Assembly (NCBI GenBank): GCA_035516175.1 | Contig: DATJAO010000012.1 | Location: 1-53,907 of the forward strand | DNA length: 53,907 bases | Direction: 5' to 3' | Source: DASPSR01 sp035516175 | Lineage (GTDB): Bacteria > Nitrospirota > UBA9217 | In this document: positions 44,126-52,504 of the stretch, one piece after another | Numbering within the stretch: position 1 is the stretch's first letter | Layout of the letters: every line of letters begins with the position of its first letter | Notes under the pieces: model-generated | Seen by the model: the letters and a program-made list of their open reading frames with translations, nothing else | Told to the model about the DNA's origin: nothing | The model's database searches: none | Position numbers and translations under genes: made by a program

Positions 44126-44407
44126 CAGGTCCCTTACATCGAGAGAATAGAAATCCGAAGGAGCATAAAAAGATTTCCAACAGAAACGTGCTGAGCATGT
44201 TTACTTCCTGCACTACACAGGGGTTGCATCCTGTGCCTGTGGAATACGAATATTACATGCGGGAATCAGCTCCGACGTGGCTGGCGGTCCATGCGAGGCG
44301 CAGATCGTCCTTGACGAACAATACCCCTGAGCAGTACAATCATCCTGTCCAGCGATTACTATTCTCTGTCATGAGCCGCTGTGCCGAGAGGTAAAACGGT
44401 ATATGAA

Positions 44408-44818
44408 ATGCACGATATGAAGTTGAAGATCATGCGCCTGCGAACATGCTTATACCTTGCCAGCGCTGTCATCCTGCTGGTTGGTTTAAGCAGTTCCTCC
44501 CTGATTTATTGGGCAGCAATAAATGATTCGACAAGCGATTCAAGCTACGAAATCGTTGGTGGATATGTGTACCAGGGCGCGGGTGGATATACAAAGAAAT
44601 ATGTCCATGATTTGCAGCTATATGGCGGAAGTGCGGCCGTGCTTGCAGACGAGTTCACGCGCTGGTTTACCGGCCTATGGCACGGAAAATCGCTCTCATT
44701 CATCGTGGCCGGTATAGCCCTCATACTGTCGTTTGGGGTTTTCATTGCCGCCAAGAACGTGTCGCCCCGTTCAAAATCCGATGTCCACCCCGAAGACAAC
44801 AGTGACGAAACCGCATGA
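44408..44818 (+). CDS. Two-helix membrane protein, unknown
   Basis: About 136 residues: a membrane helix near residues 12-35, a roughly 60-residue outer loop rich in Gly and Tyr (GGYVYQGAGGYTKKYVHDLQLYGGSAAVLADEF), a second helix, and a charged tail. Starts at GTG 44381, ATG 44408 or ATG 44417 are all possible; the ATG at 44408 is a compromise, since no start has a clear ribosome site. I do not recognise the family. Same strand as the DUF2950 gene but about 280 bases away. Confidence 0.55.
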   Translation: MHDMKLKIMRLRTCLYLASAVILLVGLSSSSLIYWAAINDSTSDSSYEIVGGYVYQGAGGYTKKYVHDLQLYGGSAAVLADEFTRWFTGLWHGKSLSFIVAGIALILSFGVFIAAKNVSPRSKSDVHPEDNSDETA

Positions 44819-45195
44819 AGAACCCACCCCTTGACGGTTTCCTCTTTGTTCGTTAACATAGAGCTAAAAACTTACCGGGCTGATATATTCAGCAGAGAAG
44901 CGAGAATGATCGCTCGAAGCGTCTTGCGATTGGTACAATCTGAACTTGTCGACTGTTTTGCTCGATCATGTGCGCAAGCTCGTGGGTGCTCATGACAGGA
45001 TCAGGTTTTGTTTGAAGTGAAGAACATCGATCGTAACTTTTTGCCCAATGTACTGCCTGGAATAAACAGTAGTTATGTCGTTTGTAAATATGCAGGTTTC
45101 AAGTAGCAATTATTACCTGATCGTTCGAGTCAAGGCGGCGCAATGTTGACGAAAAGGGCAAAAAGTCTCATAGTAATTATTCGAGGTTAATTTTA
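44819..45195. other. Intergenic region, possible decayed coding remnant
   Basis: About 375 bases. On the minus strand near 44890-44990 a 34-codon frame carries MSTHELAHMIEQNS, which resembles an HExxH metallopeptidase helix but has no protein around it. It may be a remnant or chance. No promoter was obvious before the next gene. Confidence 0.3.
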
Positions 45196-46056
45196 ATGAT
45201 CTGGTTAAAAATTCTTATTCTCGCCATAGTCCAAGGAGCCGCCGAACTATTGCCGGTCTCAAGCTCAGCGCATGTTATCGTAGCAGAAAAATTGATGGGA
45301 CTCGACCCAACCAGTCCGGAGATGACGCTTCTTCTGGTAATGCTTCACACGGGCACCATGTTTGCGGTCATCTTCTTTTTTTGGAAATCGTGGAAAGCAA
45401 CCTTTTTTTCTTCACGAATGGTTCTTTGGGATACAATAAAGCTTATTACAGCGGCAACATTTTTGACGGGTATTATAGGCCTATTGCTGAAATATTTTAT
45501 TGAGAAATTTATATTAGGGGATGTCCCACATGCCGAGATTGAACATCTCTTTGGCAACATGGTTTTGATCTCAGCAGCTCTTGCAGCAGTAGGTCTTTTA
45601 ATCATGTTCGCGGGGTGGAAAAGTCATCGCACCGGTGAGAAAGTCACTTTGGGCTTAAAGCAATCTTGCTGGATCGGAGCAGTACAGGGCATCTGTCTAC
45701 CGTTTCGAGGATTTTCGCGTTCCGGGGCCACTATATCCACCGGACTCCTTTTAGGGATAGCCAAACAAAGAGTTGAGGAGTTTAGTTTCGCCCTTGCCGT
45801 TGTTCTTACCCCACCTGTAATCGTTCGAGAAGTCTTAAGATTACTGAATGCACGCCATGCGTCTTCAGTTAATATATCAAGCGTGGTGGGTCTCTTTTAT
45901 CCCAGTCTGTTGGGCATGGTACTGAGCTTTGCTTCTGGAATTTTAGCTCTTAAGTGGCTTTCCCTGTGGCTGGAGCGCGGCCGCTGGCATCTATTCGGAA
46001 TATATTGTTTGTGCGCCGCTGTTGTTGTATTTCTGATTTATAGAAGTGGTTTTTAA
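45196..46056 (+). CDS. uppP: Undecaprenyl-diphosphate phosphatase UppP (BacA)
   Basis: 286 residues and about eight membrane helices. The two catalytic regions are VQGAAELLPVSSSAHVIV (with the essential glutamate) and LPFRGFSRSGATISTG, where the usual PG-x-SRSG-x-T appears as FRGFSRSGAT. It removes a phosphate from undecaprenyl diphosphate on the outer face of the membrane, so the carrier can be reused for peptidoglycan and O-antigen. A DedA-family gene follows 162 bases later; that family is now linked to return of undecaprenyl phosphate across the membrane. Confidence 0.9.
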   Translation: MIWLKILILAIVQGAAELLPVSSSAHVIVAEKLMGLDPTSPEMTLLLVMLHTGTMFAVIFFFWKSWKATFFSSRMVLWDTIKLITAATFLTGIIGLLLKYFIEKFILGDVPHAEIEHLFGNMVLISAALAAVGLLIMFAGWKSHRTGEKVTLGLKQSCWIGAVQGICLPFRGFSRSGATISTGLLLGIAKQRVEEFSFALAVVLTPPVIVREVLRLLNARHASSVNISSVVGLFYPSLLGMVLSFASGILALKWLSLWLERGRWHLFGIYCLCAAVVVFLIYRSGF

Positions 46057-46218
46057 GGGGCTTCCCGTGACACAGTAGTTAGAATGTTACAAATAATACA
46101 GTTTAAAACGATTCCGCAGTTGCAACGAGTACTTTCTGAACTTCACAGCAGGTCAATTCCCGAAAATTGCATAGTATAAGCAGTAATTGACAGTTCCGGA
46201 AAGATAACGATATACATT

Positions 46219-46818
46219 ATGCATTCTCTAAACCTCTTTATTTCATTTGTCGAGGCACATCGCTATTGGGGATACGGGTTGCTTTTCATAGCGATGATTT
46301 TCGAAGGAGAACTTTTTTTGACCGCAACCGGGATGTTGGTGCGGCTGCAGGCATTTGATTTTTTTGATGCATTTTTCTTCGCTCTATCAGGGGTCCTGTC
46401 TGGCGATATTCTTTGGTACTGGGCAGGGAGAATGCTCGTTTTCCGATATCCGCACCATCGTATCACCCTGTTCGTGGTGCAGCGCGTCAAGCGATATCTC
46501 CCGAGTATTGGAAGAAATCCTGTTCATGTTATTTTCCTGTCGAAGTTCATTTACGGTCTGAACCATTCAACCCTTGTCGTATTGGGTTTTCTTAGAATTC
46601 CTTTCGGACGTTTTATTCGCATCCAATTTATCACCTCTTTTATTTGGTCTCTGATCTTTTTGATCGTCGGATATATTTTTGGGAGCGTAGCGCTCACGAT
46701 CACGCACCGATTCCAACGTTTTATAATACTCGCACTTCTTTTCCTGATCGCAGTCGTGTTTATCGATTACGTTATTGGGAGATTTATTGAAAAAGCAGAA
46801 CGAAAGCATGGGGAATGA
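46219..46818 (+). CDS. DedA-family membrane protein
   Basis: 199 residues and four to five membrane helices with the VTT/SNARE-associated pattern: YGLLFIAMIFEGELFLTATGML (acidic residue in the re-entrant loop), SGVLSGDILWYWAGRML (the G-D-x-x-W-Y-W motif), and RFIRIQFITSFIWSLIFLIVGYIFG. The usual F-x-R-F-x-P-x-x-R is replaced by FLSKFIYGLNH, so it is a divergent member. Work on other DedA proteins shows undecaprenyl-phosphate flipping; given the UppP gene just upstream, a role in the same carrier cycle is a reasonable inference. Confidence 0.8.
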   Translation: MHSLNLFISFVEAHRYWGYGLLFIAMIFEGELFLTATGMLVRLQAFDFFDAFFFALSGVLSGDILWYWAGRMLVFRYPHHRITLFVVQRVKRYLPSIGRNPVHVIFLSKFIYGLNHSTLVVLGFLRIPFGRFIRIQFITSFIWSLIFLIVGYIFGSVALTITHRFQRFIILALLFLIAVVFIDYVIGRFIEKAERKHGE

Positions 46819-46953
46819 AATCCACACGGCCCCCTCAGAAGACCCTTATTGAGCTTTATTTTATCGATGAATCCATCATCCTTTTCGCCGTTGGACCATG
46901 CTTACTTCCAATGTTTTGAAGATTTCAAAAAAGCACTAGGATTTGGAGGACTT

Positions 46954-47427
46954 ATGTGGCATATGAGCGTTCCGTGGTGAGAATTTGGCATCCGCGCTGT
47001 AGTAGTCTATTTCTTCATTCTCGCCGTGTTGCGTTTCACCGAGAAGCGACAGATTGGCCAGCTTGCACCGTTCGACCTGGTATTGCTGCTGATTCTTGCG
47101 AATACAGTTCAAAACTCTATGAACGCGGGCGATAACTCCCTCGTAGGCGGTTTGATTTCTGCAGCATCGATTGTATCGCTTGACTATTTTGTTGGTTTTC
47201 TAGCGTTCAAAAGCAAGCCGGCCGAATCAATTATCGAAGGGCGGCCTCAAATATTGATACATAATGGCGAGCTGTTCGATGATGTCTTGAATCGGGAGAA
47301 ATTGTCGCGGCATGAGTTAATGGCTGCGCTTCGCGGGGCTGGATGTGACAGCATAGTGGATGTGCACGTCGCAGTACTCGAGAATAACGGACGCCTAAGC
47401 GTAACACCTCGTGAGAAGAGATCTTGA
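46954..47427 (+). pseudogene. YetF/DUF421 membrane protein with in-frame TGA at a Trp position
   Basis: An ATG at 46954 with TTGGAGGA upstream starts MWHMSVPW, then TGA (46978-46980), then EFGIRAVVVYFFILAVLRFTEKRQIGQLAPFDLVLLLIL, all in one frame. Intact YetF proteins have two tryptophans before E-F/A-x-R-A at this place, so TGA stands for TGG. The rest (QNSMNAGDNSL, then GRPQILIHNG, LSRHELMAALR) is well kept to the stop at 47425. A restart at the GTG 47026 would lose part of the first helix. Nonsense mutation or sequencing error is the simplest reading. Normal full length would be 157 residues. Confidence 0.75.
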
Positions 47428-47543
47428 TTGCTGCAGGAAGAACATGAAACATTTGCTTCTTCCTTGTCCGGTGAGTGTAAATTTATTATAGAGACGATCC
47501 GTCAAAAATCGTGTTGTTAAGATGGTGCTGTAGCCCGCATTTA

Positions 47544-47552
47544 TGCTATAAT
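47544..47552 (+). promoter_or_regulatory. Extended -10 promoter of tatA
   Basis: TGCTATAAT, a perfect extended -10 (TG-N-TATAAT), with no -35 needed. Start predicted near 47559, about 78 bases before tatA. The same nine bases occur before the DUF1573 gene at 52490. Confidence 0.55.
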
Positions 47553-47636
47553 GTAGATGCTTTAGATATACATTGGAGATTACAGGCTGGAATTTTCTGG
47601 TTCCTTGAACTTTTTCAATTACTAAGGAGGTATTCT

Positions 47637-47837
47637 ATGTTTGAAGGACTTTTTCGACCGATGCACTTGCTCCTAATACTTTTTATCGTATTAATTATAT
47701 TTGGCCCTGGAAGATTGCCAGAGATTGGTGAAGGACTGGGGAAAAGTATAAGGTCATTTAAGAAGGCCATGACCGAAAAAGACGATTTAAAAGAGGAGCC
47801 CAAGTCTATTGAACAAAAAGAAGAAAAAAAGGCATAA
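47637..47837 (+). CDS. tatA: Sec-independent translocase protein TatA/TatE
   Basis: 66 residues. A short N-terminal membrane helix (LLLILFIVLIIFGPGRLPEIGEGLGKSIRSFKKAM) contains the F-G-P hinge and the amphipathic helix of TatA, followed by a charged Lys/Glu tail. It forms the variable pore for export of folded proteins. The start has AAGGAGG 7 bases upstream. No tatB or tatC is beside it, so the rest of the system must be elsewhere. A terminator follows. Confidence 0.92.
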   Translation: MFEGLFRPMHLLLILFIVLIIFGPGRLPEIGEGLGKSIRSFKKAMTEKDDLKEEPKSIEQKEEKKA

Positions 47838-47870
47838 AAGAGCATCCTCAATTTATTCAACACTCATCTA

Positions 47871-47925
47871 AAAAATCGGCAGGCTTCGTACTCATTTCAT
47901 GAGGGAACGTGCCTGCCGACTTCTC
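47871..47925 (+). terminator. Terminator-like hairpin after tatA
   Basis: TCGGCAGGC (47876-47884) pairs with GCCTGCCGA (47911-47919), with an inner hairpin CTCAT/ATGAG in the loop. Only a short U-rich run follows on the plus strand, while a run of six A precedes it, which favours termination from the minus strand too. Confidence 0.55.
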
Positions 47926-48227
47926 TAATCCGAACCACTTCAAAATTTCACATGCAAAAGCTATTCGTTGCATATATTGAAGGCTACGAAGTAGTGGATC
48001 ACGACATCATTCTTTATAGTGAGGTATTAAACGTAAGGAGTGAGGTACGCAGTGTTTAGTTCTTTTTGTATCACACATCTATGATAAACTAAACGAAGGT
48101 GAAGAGATCAAATGGAAATCGTGAGCTCAATCTTCATCAGTTCATGAAATTTTACAAGGTGATGAGGGCAGAAGAGTCGGTAACAAGCATGGAGGGCAGA
48201 TAGGTCAATTCGAAAAACGGAGTTAAT
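47926..48227. other. Intergenic region, nothing recognised
   Basis: About 300 AT-rich bases. No promoter or gene could be supported. Confidence 0.4.
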
Positions 48228-48617
48228 ATGGATAAGGACAGATATATTCGAGGTATGGAAAAGCTCAAGGAAATCGATGGTGCAGCAGGTGAAAGGGTCA
48301 TTCAAAGCTTGAAAGATATTGCCCCAGACTTAGCCCGGTATGTCATTGAATTTCCATTCGGGGACGTTTACAGCCGCCCTGGACTTGATTTGAAATCAAG
48401 AGAGCTTGCCACAGTAGCGGCACTAACGGCATTGGGAAATGCTGCCCCACAGCTGAAGGTCCATATTCATGGGTCTCTCAATGTCGGATGTTCGCGGGAA
48501 GAAATAGTCGAAATTATTATCCAGATGGCGGTTTATGCCGGTTTTCCTGCTGCACTGAATGGCATGTTTGCAGCAAGGGAAGTCTTTAGAGAACGGGATG
48601 AAAAGGGGTTAGGATAA
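48228..48617 (+). CDS. Carboxymuconolactone decarboxylase/AhpD-like protein
   Basis: 129 residues. DVYSRPGLDLKSRELATVAALTALGNAAPQLKVHIHGSLNVGCSREEIVEIIIQMAVYAGFPAALNG is the CMD-family core. The C-x-x-C redox pair of AhpD is absent; only one cysteine (VGCSREEI) is present, so it resembles the decarboxylase-like branch and its activity is unknown. The start follows GGAGT. The neighbours give no pathway. Confidence 0.85.
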   Translation: MDKDRYIRGMEKLKEIDGAAGERVIQSLKDIAPDLARYVIEFPFGDVYSRPGLDLKSRELATVAALTALGNAAPQLKVHIHGSLNVGCSREEIVEIIIQMAVYAGFPAALNGMFAAREVFRERDEKGLG

Positions 48618-48683
48618 GCATATAAGCCATACAGGATCTTGGATACAATTAATGAAATGAATAAATACTAGCGAGGGCTTTAT

Positions 48684-48812
48684 ATGGATCGACGATCAGG
48701 TCAGAATCGGAGAAAATTAAATGATCCAAATTACAAAGGTCCTGAACGTAGAAAGGGGAAAGAGAGAAGATCAGGGAACGACCGCAGAAAATCCATTTTC
48801 TATGGAATTTGA
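48684..48812 (+). CDS. Small arginine-rich protein with RRSG/ERR repeats
   Basis: 42 residues starting at an ATG preceded by GCGAGGG. MDRRSGQNRRKLNDPNYKGPERRKGKERRSGNDRRKS shows repeated R-R-S-G-x-x-R-R units with a P-x-Y-K-G-P-E-R-R linker. The same kind of motif occurs in small bacterial proteins and in linkers near PilZ/GGDEF proteins. Net charge is strongly positive; it may bind nucleic acid or a cyclic nucleotide. Function not known. Confidence 0.6.
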   Translation: MDRRSGQNRRKLNDPNYKGPERRKGKERRSGNDRRKSIFYGI

Positions 48813-48942
48813 AAATACCTCAGGGGAATTGAATCATGTTTGGTCCTGTAAGTTCATTCCTGCGGTCTGCAAGAATGCCGATTCTGACGGAGGAGCAACT
48901 TTCACGTCGAACTACTCAGCATGATGAACTGCTTAAAGTAAG

Positions 48943-49242
48943 ATGAGATTGAAAATGACTAACCCTGGTTTTAAGTTCTGCACAATCGTTCATTTGGCAG
49001 TGTTCTTTGCCGCTATTGCCTGGCACATGCAAGCTGGCTCTATCGCTTGTGTGTTTGATCAATTGACCGAGACATTTGAATTCATGTTTAGTCCGCTTCC
49101 GCTTGAAAATTCTTACATGCTTTCGAACCCGGCTGCGGAGGCAATTGCGTTGCAATTGATTGCAATATTTTTTATTACGGGCATACCGAGCTATGCGATC
49201 GGCTACCCTCTCTTCTTGCGATATTTCAGTAAACCGCTATAA
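48943..49242 (+). CDS. Two-helix membrane protein, unknown
   Basis: 99 residues: an N-terminal hydrophobic helix (CTIVHLAVFFAAIAWHM), an outer segment of about 45 residues, and a second helix (AIALQLIAIFFITGIPSYAIGYPLF). Either the ATG at 48943 or the one at 48955 could be the start; neither has a strong ribosome site. I do not recognise the family. Confidence 0.5.
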   Translation: MRLKMTNPGFKFCTIVHLAVFFAAIAWHMQAGSIACVFDQLTETFEFMFSPLPLENSYMLSNPAAEAIALQLIAIFFITGIPSYAIGYPLFLRYFSKPL

Positions 49243-49367
49243 TGAATGAATTTTGCTTTCTGAAACTGATGGCGCGATCAAGCGCTTGCCAGGCTCTATG
49301 TTTCAATTCAAAATTGTTACTTTTGGGTAGACACAATGGATAGCTCGCATCATTATTGTGAGGGATT

Positions 49368-49544
49368 TTGTTCAGCTCAAGCGGCATGGGATACATTGTA
49401 TATGGGAAGAGACAGAGGCGCGGCGTCGCGATTTTGCCCGGCATTGCGCTGATGGCTTTCCCCTATATTGTATCGAGCGGGCTTTTAATTGTTCTTCTCA
49501 TCGGCGTTGTGCTGATGCCCTTCCCCCATTTCATAAGATACTAA
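49368..49544 (+). CDS. Small two-helix membrane protein
   Basis: 58 residues from a TTG at 49368, or 52 from the ATG at 49386. SSGMGYIVYGKRQRRGVAILPGIALMAFPYIVSSG, then LIVLLIGVVLMPFPHFIRY. The pattern G-x-G-Y-x-x-Y-G-K-(K/R)-Q followed by two hydrophobic stretches is found in a widespread family of about 60-residue membrane proteins of unknown function, sometimes labelled amino-acid transport protein. The family usually starts before the G-M-G-Y motif, which favours the TTG; GAGGGA lies just upstream but very close. Confidence 0.6.
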   Translation: MFSSSGMGYIVYGKRQRRGVAILPGIALMAFPYIVSSGLLIVLLIGVVLMPFPHFIRY

Positions 49545-49799
49545 ATCATGGGGCAGCACACATACTATGCGCTAAGAGAACCGTGCAATCTGCGTGAGTC
49601 GGTAAGTGGTAGAGCAGTGCAAAGGCGGACAATATATCTATGATCATGAGGAGTACTTCCTGTTGGTGGGAAGAATGGGTATTCGGCGCGGATTGAAGGT
49701 TACGTCTCGTACTTGACATCCGAATGAAACCATTTAAGCGACCTTTATACAGCGTTTTGTACGTCACGCGCGGAACCGTAATTATAGGCAGAGGGACGC

Positions 49800-50432
49800 A
49801 TGAATCAGATTGATATGGACGAGATATACAGGAAGATGTCACCTGAGGAGATACCCTGGAATATCGAGGAGCCACCGGACGCGCTCGTCAAGTTACTCGA
49901 GAATGGAAGTGTGCGTCCGTGCAAGACGGTTGAGTTTGGATGCGGCCTCGGCAACTACACGTGCTATCTCAGTGGTAGGGGATTTGATGTCACCGGAGTT
50001 GATATCTCCCCGACGGCCATAGGGATCGCCAGGGAAAAAGCGAGAAAGAAAGGGATTCCGTGCACGTTCATTGTGGCTGACATTCTTGGTGACCTGAAAG
50101 AGGTGGAAGGTACTTTCGACTTCGCCTATGATTGGGAGCTACTGCATCATATCTTTCCCGAGCAAAGAGTGAAGTATGTTGAGAATGTATACGGGAAGCT
50201 TAAACCAGGAGGGAGCTATCTGTCCCTTTGCTTCAGCGAGAAGGACATGCAATTCGGCGGCATGGGGAAATACCGGGAAACGCGCCTTGGCACTGTTCTC
50301 TATTTTTCCTCCGAGGCCGAGCTTAGAGACCTCTTCGAACCGTACTTTCTCATAAAAGAACTTAATACGGTTCAGGTCAAGGGGAAGTACGGTGACCATA
50401 TTGCTGTGTACGTATTCATGTATCGGCGATAG
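49800..50432 (+). CDS. Class I SAM-dependent methyltransferase
   Basis: 210 residues. VEFGCGLGNYTCYLSGRGFDVTGVDISPTAIGIAREKARKKG gives motif I and the acidic ribose contact; FDFAYDWELLHHIFPE is motif II and GKLKPGGSYLSLCFSE motif III. The start MDEIYRKMSPEEIPWNIEEPPDALVKLL is typical of the thiopurine/tellurite-resistance-like branch; the substrate is unknown. The ATG follows AGAGGGACGC. Unrelated in sequence detail to the methyltransferase at 38029. Confidence 0.85.
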   Translation: MNQIDMDEIYRKMSPEEIPWNIEEPPDALVKLLENGSVRPCKTVEFGCGLGNYTCYLSGRGFDVTGVDISPTAIGIAREKARKKGIPCTFIVADILGDLKEVEGTFDFAYDWELLHHIFPEQRVKYVENVYGKLKPGGSYLSLCFSEKDMQFGGMGKYRETRLGTVLYFSSEAELRDLFEPYFLIKELNTVQVKGKYGDHIAVYVFMYRR

Positions 50433-50763
50433 ACAGCCTCAAGCTGGCTTTACTTTACTCCTTAAAGCACCCAAGAATAGCCTCTGCAGCATTAGCCAAG
50501 TAGGCACCGAAAGGACCGTCAGGATCGCAGATTTATATTGAAGTATGGGTCGATAATTGCAGCGCGATTATCTTCCTCAATTTGGAGAAAACAGGGCGGA
50601 TTGCAAGTTATATCTTAAAAGCTGCAGGATATCGGATATAATCTACGCCGTAGGATTCTTCCTAAAAATCAACATCAGTCCATGTTATAGAAGTAGAAGG
50701 TTCTTAGCGGGAATTGCCAGCTCAAGTTTGCTGTTTCACTATAATGTTGTTTTAGGATTCCAA
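50433..50763. other. Intergenic region with a possible -10 box
   Basis: About 330 AT-rich bases. TATAAT at 50637-50642 has no good -35. The reading frame of the next gene is open upstream to 50557, but that stretch lacks a ribosome site and protein-like composition. Confidence 0.35.
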
Positions 50764-51528
50764 ATGAACAAAACTAGTATTACGAGGACACAGGGTAATA
50801 TATCAACGCGAGCAATCGTGCGGTATCTGCTCATACTCGTTACGATCATCATGATATGCATATCATGTGAGCATCGGGCTATGCCAAACAAAGAGACGGT
50901 CGCGGAAAAGATCATTGAGGCATATGGTGGCAGGGAGCGACTTGCGAGTATCGTGTCGGTTGCGGCTGAGGGACGAATAACGGCGCTGATACGGGGTGAC
51001 GAGGGGACATATAAACGTGCTCTTCGAAGGGATGGTAAACTATTTGTTGATATTAATTATACCCGCTCGACGGAACGAAGGATCCTGAATGGTTCGAAAG
51101 GTTACCGTGGTGTTGGAGGGCAGCTCGAGGAAGTTTTCGGCCCTCGCTATCTCGCAATGGTCTACCAGTATAATGAACTAGACCTGCCATACGGGTTGGT
51201 CGACAAGAGCTTTATGATTTCTGAGCTACGGCGGTCGCCGCTCAACGGCTCTGACATGTACCTTCTCAGTTGCACTGACCGCGCCGGCAATGGCATGGAA
51301 GTGATCGTGAGCGCAGAGAATTCCCGTATCGTTAAAAGCACTGGTACTTTTGCCATGGGAACTCAATCGACGAGTCTGAGCTCCGAATTCAGTGATTTCA
51401 GAATCGTTGATGGGGCCCTTTTCCCCTTCAGGATTGTCAATTACGCCGGTGGAATCAGAATCAGTGAAATCATTATTACCCGATATTTGGTTAATCCGAC
51501 AATTGATGAGTCGTTATTCACTCCTTAA
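50764..51528 (+). CDS. Putative lipoprotein, LolA/outer-membrane-sorting-like
   Basis: About 254 residues from the ATG at 50764. A hydrophobic N-terminal helix (YLLILVTIIMICISC) ends in a plausible lipobox cysteine. The mature part starts with AEKIIEAYGGRERLASIVSVAAEGRI and has mostly beta-strand character with repeated Y-R-x and F-R-I-V-x-Y elements. The Y-G-G-x-x-x-L start is common in periplasmic proteins of the lipoprotein-sorting fold. No precise family could be assigned. Confidence 0.6.
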   Translation: MNKTSITRTQGNISTRAIVRYLLILVTIIMICISCEHRAMPNKETVAEKIIEAYGGRERLASIVSVAAEGRITALIRGDEGTYKRALRRDGKLFVDINYTRSTERRILNGSKGYRGVGGQLEEVFGPRYLAMVYQYNELDLPYGLVDKSFMISELRRSPLNGSDMYLLSCTDRAGNGMEVIVSAENSRIVKSTGTFAMGTQSTSLSSEFSDFRIVDGALFPFRIVNYAGGIRISEIIITRYLVNPTIDESLFTP

Positions 51529-51964
51529 CGGGTATTAAGGATGCTTAGTTTGAAACTACATACTATTTTTTTGTACCAACCGTTCCTGGAAGTGCGGGTG
51601 GTGGGTCCCCTGCAAACATTCAGCAGCAGAGGAAAGAGCCTTGGTTGAAATGTGGATGCGGGGGTATGATTACACCCATCCGCCCAGCGCTCTGGGTTAC
51701 CGGCCCCGGAGATAATCAAACTGACCTTCTCCTTATAGACTGAGCCAAGCAAAAGTGATAATTTCTACCTTGCATGATATAACCAGAACTCTTTGCCCTT
51801 GTCACCATATTGACATTGCGCAGTTGTAGTTCCTCGCGGAGACCTGATATGATCGATGTGAAGAATATCATTTGTAACACATAGTGCGCTATCCTTCCTG
51901 AATAATGCATATTGACTACGATGTCTTCCAGTGCGTTTTTCAGGTAGTATTTGTCCGTCGGCAG
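51529..51964. other. Intergenic region, nothing recognised
   Basis: About 435 bases with only short overlapping minus-strand frames (51716-51910 and 51765-51998) that lack ribosome sites. A weak similarity to the gene-free stretch near 45000 (GTTAC-x4-GAT-TTCTTCAC) may be chance. Confidence 0.35.
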
Positions 51965-52399
51965 TCACTTGGCTAAAGGATAGCCGGCAGCTTTCCAAGC
52001 TTTGAGACCGCCAGCCATGTTTACTGCATTACTATAGCCGAGATCGTTTAAGGTTTTGGTCGCCAAAGGCCCCCTGAGATCCATTCCGCAATAGACAACA
52101 ATTTTAGAATTTTTGTCAGGGATAATCATACCCACTTTAAACTCTAACGTCCCTCGCGAAATATTTATTGCCCCGGGCAGATGCCCTCCTTCAAACTCAT
52201 TCTTGTCTGTGACATCAAGGATGATGACATTCTCCTTTGCGTCGATCATTTTCTTGACATCATCGATCGATACTTCTTTAATCAACGCTTTGCTTTCTTT
52301 TACCAGTTGTTCAGGAGTTTTATCCGCCGCCTCAACATGATATCCGGTGCTAATCGTGAACAAAGCCAGAGCAAACACTACTAGTAATTTTTTGTTCAT
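51965..52399 (-). CDS. Periplasmic rhodanese-like sulfurtransferase
   Basis: 144 residues with a signal peptide (MNKKLLVVFALALFTISTGYHVEAADK). The rhodanese fold follows: ENVIILDVTDKNEFEGGHLPGAINISRGTLEF and VVYCGMDLRGPLATKTLNDLGY, then NMAGGLKAWKAAGYPL. The active-site cysteine is in YCGMDLRG. It probably moves sulfane sulfur in the periplasm. The start at 52399 is chosen because AAAGGAG lies 9 bases upstream. Divergent from the DUF1573 gene, 105 bases apart. Confidence 0.88.
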   Translation of the reverse strand: MNKKLLVVFALALFTISTGYHVEAADKTPEQLVKESKALIKEVSIDDVKKMIDAKENVIILDVTDKNEFEGGHLPGAINISRGTLEFKVGMIIPDKNSKIVVYCGMDLRGPLATKTLNDLGYSNAVNMAGGLKAWKAAGYPLAK

Positions 52400-52489
52400 G
52401 GTAAACACTCCTTTCGGGTCAGCAGCCTATACCTAATTTTAGCAAATAATTGCCATCTTGCAACCACCTGAATACGGGAAAAAGTATTA

Positions 52490-52498
52490 TGCTATAAT
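52490..52498 (+). promoter_or_regulatory. Extended -10 promoter of the DUF1573 gene
   Basis: TGCTATAAT, identical to the box before tatA. The predicted start coincides with the ATG at 52505 and there is no ribosome site, so the mRNA may be leaderless. Confidence 0.5.
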
Positions 52499-52504
52499 GT
52501 TTAC

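Noticed and set aside
44122..44394. 90-codon frame after the DUF2950 gene
   Set aside because: GTG start directly at the previous stop, no ribosome site, composition unlike a protein.
44890..44991. Minus-strand HELAHM sequence resembling an HExxH metallopeptidase helix
   Set aside because: Only 34 codons and no surrounding domain; at best a remnant.
45118..45140. GTTCGAGTC resembles a tRNA T-loop
   Set aside because: No paired T-stem or acceptor stem, and no anticodon arm upstream.
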